64,000 nucleotides of DNA from positions 2,502,501 to 2,566,500 of the forward strand of contig NC_056417.1 of the NCBI RefSeq assembly GCF_905147365.1, in the 5' to 3' direction. Below are positions 22,000-33,400 of the stretch, in pieces. Position 1 is the first letter of the stretch. Each line of letters begins with the position of its first letter. The DNA is from Aricia agestis. Lineage: Eukaryota > Arthropoda > Insecta > Lepidoptera > Lycaenidae. The position numbers were made by a program, and so were the translations under genes. The notes under the pieces were generated by a model. That model was not told the DNA's origin. It saw nothing but the letters and a program-made list of their open reading frames with translations, and searched no databases.

Positions 22000-24900
22000 G
22001 AGCATGAGCGTCTGTTATCATAGGGCTAGCTGTATTGTATTAACATTTAAATGATTATACCTAATTATTATGATATTTGCTACGACTATAAATGACATTT
22101 GGAAAGATTTTGCTTGAGCCCACCTCCCCTAGAACACCTCACGTAATTAATGGACGCCCCCTGATTCTTTATGAAAATACAGATTGTCCATAGACCGTAA
22201 AAAAATTAGATTTTAATGATCTCTACTAAAGGGCGCTAAAAGTTTCATCGGTACAAAAATACTTTATAGTTCAGATTTGTTTTGTAATCTGTATTCGTTG
22301 AGGGTCATTACACCAACCGAGTAGAGCGGCAAATGCCGAGACAGTGCTCTCGGCCTCAGCTTATTCACATTAAGTCGCGAGTAGGCGGCAGCAGCGCGAC
22401 TACTCGATACGTGTAATCAAGCCCCGAGAGTGATGTAAGATTATAAAGAAAAAAAACGTTGAATATTTATTATCCATTTATTATTTTCATTGTAAAGTCA
22501 TACATTTGATCTATGAATCAACCGTAATTACCTGACGACGCGTTACAGCGCCACGCCTCCGAGTTGTGAGGAATCTTAAGTTTTAACCGACTTTCTAATA
22601 AGTTGTGTTACGTTTTTGTCTATTGTACAGACTGATTCGGTTCGTATGTCAACGATCAACACCAAAATAATTATGTGATAACCGTGGCCACATTAAAGCA
22701 CAACAACGTAATTAAATATAATTTCAAGAATGTTAATATCAGCATAGACATAATTTCTCTATGATATCAGCTTAAACTTATGGACTCTTCTTTTCCAATA
22801 CACTTGTGATATGTTATCTAACCTCAAATCACCTTAGGATTCCCCACAACCCGGCGAAATAACAAGACACGCACCATAATTGACTTATAAAGCAAAAACA
22901 TGTATAAAAAACTCTGACAAATCATTAAAAAATATGCCAAAATTAGAACCGACTCGTTGAGCAGATCTGTAGAATACAATAATAATGTAAGTATAAATTT
23001 TTATAGAAATCATATAAAGAAGCAGACTTTTCTACAGATCTAACTCGTGAAAATTATTACATCCAAGTTATGAATTTTAATATTAGCCAGGAATCAAATG
23101 TTCGATTACAACTATGATAAATTACATCTAAAATTTCACAAGTATCCATGTATCCAAATAGTCAAATATCAATATATTTAAACGTACAAATAATTTATTA
23201 TCATCCTAAGTCTATAAATAAATTATCTAGGAATAAAAAAACAAAATTAAAAAATATAACAAAAAGGCGCGAAACAATTCAAAAATTCAAAGGAATTCGA
23301 TATTCAAAATCCGGATTATGGCACGTACTAAACATTCATACAGATTATATTCAAACCGCTTTGGTAACACGAATCCAACGATACAGTGGGTCTAGCTAAA
23401 TAAAAAAACTCGTTTACATCCTTACTTATTATATTACATCTCGCTAATTATTTATAAGAAGTATAATGATTAATATTGTGCATTACTTACATTGAAAACA
23501 TGTGAACTTACAAGACGACAGCGTAACTTTCATATTATTGCGTTTATGATGTTTTAAATATCTTGTTTTGTTACTTTACTTTTTAGATACTGCGGAGAAA
23601 ATTTTGTTTGCAAATACAATTATTATCTTGATTTTTCTGCATTACAACCAGTAAACAGATTATAAAAATATTTCGAAAATGCTCAAAACTATTACAAAAT
23701 TGAGCAAAACGTATAACATCAGAGTAAAGAGAGGCCAAAGCGAGCGAGAAATAAATTATTAATATGATTTAAAAAAATATGAGCATCTTCTACTAGCAGA
23801 CAAGTAACATAGCCATCAGATGGCATATAGATAAAGGGATTTAAGAGTACTCAAACTATAGAAGCATCTGACTTTTACCAAGCAGAGTGTTTTAGGAGCC
23901 TCTTAAATTTAAGAAGCGTTTAATGCCAGTTTTCAACCACGTCCTAACGTTAAGTATCCTCTAGCGGCTATTAAAGGTATCTCTTTTGTTTTCACCAATA
24001 TTTATGTGTCACCTAGGCTGAGAGCGGTTGGTGAAAACGGGCATTAGTTTTCCATATAATCTAGATCCACGAACAAAACAAACTTTGAACATTAGCGCTG
24101 AGAAGCACGTACCTTACAACAAACTTACGTCTACCCTACAATTACAAATTATGCATATCTTTGGCGAATACATTCCACGGTACCATGATCGAATGAGAAA
24201 AGAAACATTCTAAAAAGTTTATTAACATCGTTGTAAATTCTCACAAAAATCACTATCGTAATACTGAATTATGGTACCATACTTACACTATTATAAATAA
24301 GTGTTTGACTCGTAAATGCTATACAGATAATATTTACAAAACAGAATACCGCTTTTGGCGATGCTCGTAAACGTTTTGTGCAGTACTATTCAGCCGAGTT
24401 GAAAATCGAATTACAAACAGTATTTCACTTTTATAATGGCAGTTTGAATGTCCTTAGCTTTACTTTTACTCTAACAATTCCACCATAACTACACACAATG
24501 GAATGCTTAAATATAATTACAAAACCGTTACGCTAGTAGCAGCAAAGTGTGCTTTATTTACAAATAATATAAGGTCCACTAACGTACTAGAAACCCGCCT
24601 TGAGCCAAACAACACTAGTACAGAGAGATTCTAAATAAAACCTGACCAGGGATAAAAATTTGAGCAGATGCGCTCTATATTTTAACCGACTTCCAATAAG
24701 GAGGTAATTTCTTCTATCTGCTTATTTTTTGAGGTTGTTGATAGAACTGGTATGTAATATTTTATTAAATATTAATATATTTAAAACATATCTAAAGCCA
24801 GCCCTATCAGGTGAAAAGACGACCTGAGAAAGACAGCAAAAGTCTTGAGGTTTCAGCTCGCTAGAAATACACGAAAATCCTTTCTGAAGTGGCCATCTTT

Positions 24901-26880
24901 AGGCTGCAAGTTTAGAAATTTCTACAAGTTTTTTTATTTTATTACCGGTCAGGTCATAAACGGAAAAACTAGTCACCATCACGCCTATACGTACTACGTC
25001 GTTATTTATATACACGTTATTACATTCATCCACATAATCTCCTATCGGCTTAGAGCAGTTATCGATATCGAATCGATATTAAGTATGTAACATCGATATT
25101 AAATCGAATAACTATCGCTTAAGTTATTATACAATTTAAGTATACCAATAAGAAGTAAAATTATATGAGTCTGCATTGTTTGTAAAACAATAGTTCATTC
25201 GGAGCTATTTTCATCTTGAAAACAAATTAAGTAACTCCAACATAAAATTTATTTACCATCAGAGAATTTTTTCCTTCTAAGGCAGATTGTAGACCTACAT
25301 TGTTTGGTCGAGTTATATAAGTGGTGATCTGTTGACTAAGCTTGACATAACCCAGTCAAATTAAGTAGGTAATTAAATGATAAAGAAATAATAATTTTAT
25401 GATTTAGACAAAATGTTGGTCAGTTAAAATCGTTTGTTTTATTTTAGCACAGCCTTCTCTGGACAGTTTTATAAACGTTAGATAAAACAATTTATTTTAT
25501 GTGCACACTGCAACGATTACTATTATTTTATTGTTACAAATGCTAAAAAAGGTCCTGTGTAGCATACAAAAAAAATACTTAATAGAGATTGTGCTGAGAA
25601 AAGTTACTACAGTAAAAGTACGTACGTAAGTTATTTATACTGTGCCGGTTATGATAGGGGGTTTCGGGGGCGATAAATCGATCTAGCTAGGAATCATTTA
25701 TAGAAAATGTCATTTTCATCGAATACGCTATCGAATAAAAATCGAATACGAGCAAAGCTCGGTCAAATAGCTAGTATGAATTAAAGCTACAAATAGCTGC
25801 GCATATCGCTACCAAAAACAGTCAATATCAGTCAAATTTTACACTGAAATTACGTAACGTTTTAATGTTATCTTTTTTAATTTTTCTTTTATTGGTGAAA
25901 ATTGTTAGGACCAAGAAAAGACTTCAATTTACAATAAAATATTATACAAGTATCAAACTTTGAAGTTTATTATAATTGGTGTTGTATAGTTACTGAATCT
26001 ACCCTGTATATCTACGATCGTTTCGCTACAAAGAAATTTAATCGATTTTGTCGGTATTTTAAAAAGTATTTTTAGATTAATAAAAAGTTTTAGCAAATAG
26101 TTTGAGCAATTTAATGTTGTATGAGAGAAATGTCAGACCAAAAACGTTTTGCCAGAGTTATAAAACTCAGTCTAGTACCAGACAACTTTGCACTAATTTA
26201 GGCGATTTACATTTTATTTGGCTAATACACCTAGAATGTCTTGACATATTACTTTAATAGTAGCGGTCAAAATTACCATTCTTCTGTTACTATGAAAGCA
26301 TAGTAATCTTAAGAATGACGTATTATTACTAAATAAAACCGTAAACGACTTGTACTTTAAAAATCTCGATTACCATTTACTTACTTACATTGTGCTTGTT
26401 TAATATTACAATATAAAACGTTTATACGTAGTGTATAATTTATCTAAGTATTGTTTTGTCTAGTGTCTAGAGATGCTTCAGTTTATTAATAAAAAATTCC
26501 AGATATATTTTCTATATCAGTGGGGTGATTCACAGTTCCCCACACACAACAACTGTTTGAAAACTTACTGCGCTGTTATTGGTCAACGCTACACGCGGCG
26601 CGTGTTTATTGGCTGTTGCGCACGAAAGCTATCAAATCCGAGTCGTATTGGCCATTGTGAATCAGACCCCAGGAATATTTTGACGTATTTCCTACGTTGC
26701 TCGTAGGCCATAACCTAAATCCCGTATTGAGCATTAGATCTAACTCTAGGCCTAATTAACAGCCATGTCTTAAAGTCTTCTAATTACTATTGAATATCGA
26801 GGAATAAGATATAAGATGTAGGCTAAGACGAAAATTATTTCTAATGTTCTTTTGCCACTTTGTGTACACCTTGAGGTTTC
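22000..26880. other. gene-free AT-rich stretch downstream of the tweety gene
   Basis: No exon with good splice sites or codon bias was found. It contains short ATCGATATTAAATCG-type repeats (25055-25120, 25670-25760), small fragments of the ACCGACTTCCAA repeat, and the TIR element at 26522. Confidence 0.5.
26522..26671. mobile_element. small TIR element
   Basis: Short inverted ends (TGGGGTGATTCACAGT and ATTGTGAATCAGACCCCA). The interior carries ATTGGTCAACGC and ATTGGCTGTTGCGC. No duplication is obvious. Confidence 0.4.
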
Positions 26881-26884
26881 AAGT

Positions 26885-26890
26885 TTTATT
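26885..26890 (-). terminator. possible poly(A) signal of the tweety gene
   Basis: AATAAA on the minus strand about 143 bases after the distal stop at 27033. A second AATAAA at 27558-27563, inside the last intron, could end a form that retains the intron after the TGA. Confidence 0.4.
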
Positions 26891-27032
26891 GTTTTGTCAC
26901 CCAAATCAGAGCAATCTTTTGATGCATTATTTGCTACACGTAGAGTAGACTCAGCATCTAAACTTAGCAACAAAGCAATACCAATTGATACCTCTTTATC
27001 ATAACCTATGCGTCACCCGAATCCATAACTGC

Positions 27033-27469
27033 TTATAGCTCGGTGACCGCGTACAGATCGTGTCTGTCGTTGCGATCGGTTCGGTCGGGTCGTTCCTGCC
27101 TCTCGGGTCGATCGGGTCGGTCGGGTCGGCGGCGGTGGTTCGCGGGCTGCTGGTGGCGGCGCGGGCGCTGCAAACTCCTGTACTCGAGCGCCGCGGCCGA
27201 CAGCGGTTGCGGGTCGGCTCTGCGTGCGGGACGCACGGTGGCGTACTTGTCCGCCGGGGGCGGGTACTTGTCCGACGGGGGCGGGTACTTGTCCGACGGG
27301 GGCGGGTACTTGTCCTGCTGGTATTTATCCTGTCTCGGAGGCGCGGGCTCGGGCGAGAATGTTGCGAGTGCGGGCGGCGGCGCTGGCGGGCGCGGGCGCG
27401 GCGCGCGCGGTCCGAACGACGCGTATTTCGGGTCGAAGCGGTTAAGACTAGCCGTGCGGCTCGTCGTAC
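27033..27469 (-). CDS. tty: tweety exon 12: in-frame C-terminal extension if the TGA is read through
   Basis: Acceptor TTGTTTCAG before 27469. In the phase set by exon 11, the frame is open for 144 codons and stops at 27033-27035. It encodes a Pro/Arg-rich tail with three copies of a DKYPPP(S/A) unit and C-terminal residues DLYAVTEL. Third codon positions in this frame are mostly G or C, like the upstream exons, whereas the other open frame over the same DNA lacks that bias. Joining exon 10 directly to exon 12 puts the exon in another phase with a stop after seven codons. Translation is inferred. Confidence 0.6.
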
Positions 27470-30400
27470 CTGAAACAAGTCATAATAATGATTATTAAAT
27501 GTTAGTAGGCCCCTACACAATTTATTATGCAATATTGAATATTGAAATATTGAACAATTTATTTGTCAATAGGATTGAAAGATCAACTCTAGATGATCAA
27601 TAATATTGTACAATACGTGATATAGCACGATAAAATTGATCGTCTAAGGGCCCGCTTAGACTTATGTACTGTACAGATGCATACTATGCAGAAGAAAAAG
27701 TAAATATTGAGACCAAAATAGGATAGTAAATGTCATGCAATACATGACTGGTGTGTATAAGTTTACATACATGCAAGTCAAGTATTATATATAACATTAA
27801 GCGTCTGACTTTGTCGCAATATTCACACATCAAAATTCAAATCTAGAAACCCCAGTCACAAAAATTGCATTTATGCATTTCAGTTTTCACTTGTTATTCT
27901 TACTTCGTCAGTTAAGATATAAAACAGTCATTTTACAAACTACAAATTCATGTACAAACAAACTTCACAACACTCTTAACATTGCAAACGCTGTTACCTG
28001 CGGTGTGTTCGGGCTGCGCCGCGCCGGGCCGGTCTCAGTAGAAATCATTGCTCTCGAGCGTCTTGCACTGCTTGCTGAGCGTCGCGTATTTGCCGTTGTG
28101 CGGGCGGCCGAGCGTGTGCGACCCGCCCAGCGCCGCGCCGCCACTCGCGCCGCGACCCAGAGTCGCGCTTCCCGACATTCGTGATCTGTAAAGTCAATAA
28201 TAATTTTATTTAAACTAAGGGCTCAGAACTCAGTGAATCAAGGGGATGAATGTCAAAATTTACTTGTGCATTATAAAAGTAGACTTTCGAAGCGTGCCTA
28301 GCCTTAATACTCTGCCAGTGCTTTTTCGCGTCTCACAGACTCATCACAGTGTGCAGGCATTTCTAGGCTACCCCGCGGTGTGTCCTAGTTCGCCAACCGA
28401 TAGTATGATAAGGCTCTAAAACCCACAAAGTATAATCTGTCAAGAAAGAGTAGACGCAGATCAAAATTTCTTAAACGTAATCACGCTCAAAAGGTGTTTT
28501 TTTCTCTCTGAATTTCCACAGAGAATGCTTATACACTTCAAATATCACCTTGACACGTTTTTCTCGCGATTTAATAAAGTTTTCATACTTTTTATGTGAT
28601 TTCAAAATTGTGTTCAGCATCTACTCTTTTTTAACAGGCTGTAGAATCTTACCTAGGTCGTTCTCTATCCCCCAGATCCATGAGCTGCACGGCCGCGCTG
28701 TAGCTGGGCGGCTTGCCGTTGGGGAAGGGGGCGGGGCGGGGCAGCGTGCGCGCGCCCGTCACGCCTCCACCGGTGCCGCCGCCGCCGGTGCCGCTGCTAG
28801 CCGTCGACAGGAACGGCGCCTGCTCCTCGCCTGATACGCTGCGTCTGTGGAAGGTATAACATTGATGTATAAAGTGTTACCCATACCAATATTATACATG
28901 ATAAAGTATATCTCTCTGTCTCGCTTTCACGCCAAAACAATCGAACCGATCGTACAACAATTTCGTTTACTACATGGATTTTGAGGAAACTTTGCAGTTA
29001 AATGGGCTACATTTTATCCCGGAATTCCCACATACGTTTAATATATAAACATATATTTCTTTTTTTATGAAATTAAAGGGGGCAAACGAGCAAATGGGTC
29101 ACCTGATGGAAAGCAACACCCGTCGCCCATGGACACTCGCAGCATCAGAAGAGCTGCAAGTGCGTTGCCGGCCTTTTAAGAGGGAATAGGGTAATAGGAG
29201 AGGGAAGGGAATAGGGGAGGACAGGGAAAGGAATAGGGTAGAGAATTGGGCCTCCGGTAATTTCACTCACTCGGCGAAACACAGCGCAAGCGCTGTTTCA
29301 CGCCGGTTTTCTGTGAGAACGTGGTATTTCTCCGGTCGAGCCGGCCCATTCGTGCCGAAGCATGGCTCTCCCACGTATAAATATAAAATTTTATTAAAGT
29401 CAAGTAACAGTATTCACTTCCAATTGAATTCAAAACAAAAAACTTACTTCGTGTTAATGTATATCCAGGCGTGAGAATCAACTAGCACGATAGCCGTAAA
29501 CAAGAAGCCCGCTACGATCGCCGCCAGCAGCTGCAGCGAGAGCGCCTGAAAGTAAACACCAAAATAACTTAGTACAATGTAATTTATTTCGTATTACACT
29601 AAAGGTAGGCATTCACGAGCGATCTCGATGTCGCGCCGAGCCAAATTCGTGGCATTCACGCCAGCGAGCCGTTCCATTTGATCATTTTGAGTGTAGGCGT
29701 CGATCTGCACCGGACGTGTTCTAAACGTAAACTAAAATCAAAATGGCGTCTTTGGCTCGCGAGCAACACCTTCACGAACGAGCGAGCCGTATGGGCACGA
29801 CGGCTCAGACCGACCGGACCGTTGGTTTTCTGCATTCACGAGCGTGCCGCGCCAACTGGCTCGGCGCAGTTGGAATTCCATCGCGTCGAGCCGATCTATT
29901 AGGACCGACAGTGTTTTCACAGTCACGCATTTTGGATCAACAGCAAGGGCATCGCCAGGGGGGGGGGCAGGGAGGGGCAGCTGCCCCCCCCTAGAGACTC
30001 TAAAAAACGTTGCCAAATATAATGCAAAAGCAACGACCACTATAATATTAAAATCTGGTAATAGATGTAAGGCTCGTAGTACAAGTGAAAAGTTTCATGT
30101 GCTGTCGACTTTACCTACAATTCATACCTACTTTTCTCATTTATATAGAGTGAGTAAAGTATGAATTGTAGACTGTAGTAGGTAAAGTCAACTTGCCCCC
30201 CCCTGCGCCATCGGCTGGCGACGCCCTTGATCAACAGCGTGCCAAATAGATCGATGGATCGCTCATGAATGCCGCCTTAACACAAGAATTAGTATGGCGT
30301 TACGGTAACGTACAACTGTATTTATGTTACAGTGTACACACTCCACATCAACGTCCGCGCTAAATCAACATAGGTCTTAGAGTCTCAAATCCCTTACTAA

Positions 30401-33400
30401 CAGACGTATAATCAGCGCGCATGACAGCAACGAACTATTCAAGACTCAAGCACGCAACTCGACAACGTTATAAACCCGCGCTCCATTTGACGAATGCTTG
30501 TTGCCAAGCTATTCTCAACTTTATCGCTGTGTCATAGTGTATTATGTCGCTCACCTGCAGCCCACCGTCGCACGCAGCACGCGCGGCGGCGACGAAGTAC
30601 GCGCGCGCCGTGCGGCACTCGAGCGCGCCGCTCAGAGATACGAGCGCACGCTCCGCCTCGCCCGTACCCGCGCCTAGCGCTCCTAGAGCTGGCTGTAGGT
30701 CTGTAAACAGTTATGATTTGGTTAATATTAACTTCCAAAACATGCAAAATATTTTAACTGTAATGCCTCGTACGGCACAAGTGGGTACGTACTGGGGTCG
30801 TTGAACAGTTGCGGCGCGCCGCGCGACAGCACCGCGAGCGCCTGCCGCACCGCGACGACCGCGCGCTGCGCGTTCCGCAGCTCCGCCGTCAGCGCGTTCT
30901 CGCGGGACACCTTGCACGACAGGTAGTAGTGGACCATCTGAAACGTAATGTTATTTTATTAAACGTCATTTTCTTTCTGACTTGCAATTTTCTAGGCAAG
31001 GTTTATAACTTGGTCTCGGATGTTGTACTTGCTAGAAAAAATGCCTAGGCGGCCTAATTCAACAAAAAACAAAATTGTGGGTTAGTACACATAATATGAT
31101 TAACAGCGACCATTTATAACACAGTGCCACAACTCACCTCGGGTGGCAGTCTGTGCGGCGCGTGCAGGGCGATGGCGCGCGCGGGGTCCTGGCACGCGTC
31201 CGCCGCCGCCACCGCGCCCGCCGACAGCGCCGCGCCCGCCGCCCAGCACGCCACTAGCGCGCCCAGCGCGCACACCTGCAACGATAAGTATATAAGTCAA
31301 ATAATCATATCACAATCACATAAGTACGTCAAATGTATAAATCATAAACTCATTTAGTGAGCCGAATTTACGTTAGTGAACTAGTGTTATGCATGTTGGA
31401 ATGAGTATAAAAGTAGTTACAGCACGTTTAAAAAGGCTTTCATTAAAAATCTCTTAATGCAATTAAGGGATCAAACTGCTCACTCGAAGACCAAAGTACA
31501 CAGAGGTTCTACTCTCGATATAAAGCTATACTCACACAGAGCAGCAACAACGCGCGTCGGCTGCGTCGTGCGGCAGCGGCGAGCAGCGCGACGCAGACCG
31601 CGCCGCCGCAGCACCAGCCCGCCATGCCGCCCGCCCACCGCGCCGCCTCCCACACCCACAGCCGCTGGAAATTTATGTTTTAGGTTATAATTTTGTGAAT
31701 ATATTAGTGATAAGTTTAAAACTAATACGTAAACAAACAGGAAGCGAATTAGAACACGTCAATCTGTAGTTGACTCATTGCTTCACAATCTACTGATACG
31801 TTTCAGTAGATTCTCCATGTAAGTTAAAATTACATACTACATAGGCTTTTGGAACTTGTCATGGAGCGTGGATGTTTAGCATTAGTCACTCAATATGACA
31901 CCAGCATAAAGCATTTGGCCAGCCACAGTGGCCAGCGCCGTCTGGTGGCGGCGGGCTGCTACATCCTCTAGTACCGCTGTGATATACCTTCATGAAGGCG
32001 TCGAGGTTGAGTGCGGCGAGCGGGCGGCGCAGGCTGTCGGCGGCGGAGGCGGCGGCGCTGGCGTTGTTGCGCAGCGCCGACAGCGCCCGCAGCAGCGTGC
32101 CCAGCGCCGTCTGGTTGGCGACGGGCGCGTCGAGCGCGTCCGCCAGCCGGGCGAGCGGCGCGCGCGCGCGGGAACCCATCGCCTCCTCCAGGATGCTCGA
32201 CTGAAACATAATGTGTTTGTTAATAAAACGATTGTTTAAAAAAGGTGTTTTATTTGAATGCAATGCTACAAGCACCTTTTGTTGATAGGGGCACGTGGAT
32301 GCGAAGCAACGGTCACTCAAAATGGTACCAGGCTACACGATAAAATATGATACTTTGAACCGTTAGATAATTTGCCATATGTCAAAAGATCTGTGTAGCA
32401 CTGTGCGAGCTTGATAGTCAAACACTGTGCACAATCATAATATCATACACAATCATACATAAAAAACTGAAAGCTATGACTGTTATGAGTTTCTACATAA
32501 AAAACTGAAAGCTTTGACTATACATAATAGACTATATTATTAAAGCTTAAAATTTTGGAATCCCACTGTTCAGTCTCCCCTGTCAGTCTAAGAAGGGATA
32601 TAAGTTACAAAGTAATCAATTAGGCGTTAAGCGCTCGCTTCACGCTGCGTTTAACTTGAACACAACTCAATTATTAACCGCGCTCATTTTGCTAATTCGT
32701 GCTTCAAATATTCTGCCTAATTAGTTTTGGTGTAAAGTCAGTATAAAATATGGTCGCTGTTAAGCATTAGTGTCCTAACCCACAATTTTTTTTGTTGTTA
32801 AATTTTGAATGCAGTCTTGTTCTAAATCATCTAAAGAACATAACTGCACACATAACTCAATACGTAATTTTTGTGTGGTAGTACACGAATGCTTAACAGC
32901 GTCCAATTTATTTAATATCATACGCTTGAGTAACTTACGCGTGTCTTGGATGTTGCATTCGCCAACAGTGACAAGTTTTACAAGCGCGCTATGTGGTGTA
33001 TTGTTTTGATTCTTAAAGTATCTGATATCATGCGAATGTGTGTGCGCCCGATTCGTAATGTTCTGGGATACTGTGCATTTTTTATATTGTAATATATGCA
33101 CCAAACTTCGGCGAGCGTTTTCAAAACGACAGAATTCAAATCTCAATGTAAACATCATACATTTAACATTACAGTAAACATGCTATGTCTGATGGTTGAC
33201 TATTATAATAGGTTTACACAGAGCCAGTTTCAGCACTACCAGCGCCCTGGACGAGAATTCTTAAGCGCTTAGGGTGCTGGTAGTGCTGAAAAAATTGGCG
33301 ACCCTTTTGTTTGCCTTCAGTGCTACTTTTTATCCGGCGCCCTGGGCGGTCGCCCAGCGTCGCCCCACCCTAACGCCGCTACTGGGTTTACACCACTCAC

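Noticed and set aside
27043..27498. Open frames of 137-151 codons on the plus strand
   Set aside because: Antisense shadows of a GC-rich exon; Gly-rich translation of the CCCCCG repeats and no splice or start signals.
26999..27532. 177-codon open frame rich in Arg/Thr/Ser over the last tweety exon
   Set aside because: It is out of phase with the exon 11 donor, runs through the acceptor into the intron, and lacks the GC3 bias. The frame encoding DKYPPPS fits the splice phase.
28035..28037. TGA as a selenocysteine codon
   Set aside because: Tweety proteins are not known selenoproteins and several insect lineages including silkworm have lost the selenocysteine machinery. I could not search for a SECIS element.
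28653..28844. Direct splicing of exon 10 to exon 12, bypassing the TGA
   Set aside because: Exon 10 ends two bases into a codon while the long frame of exon 12 needs one; the join gives a stop after seven codons.
31928..32239. Plus-strand frames of 66-103 codons
   Set aside because: Antisense of tweety exon 4; explained by its GC-rich codons.
32775..33158. 127-codon frame on the minus strand in tweety intron 3
   Set aside because: No splice sites in phase, AT-rich codons, and part matches a dispersed segment at 59878-59923.
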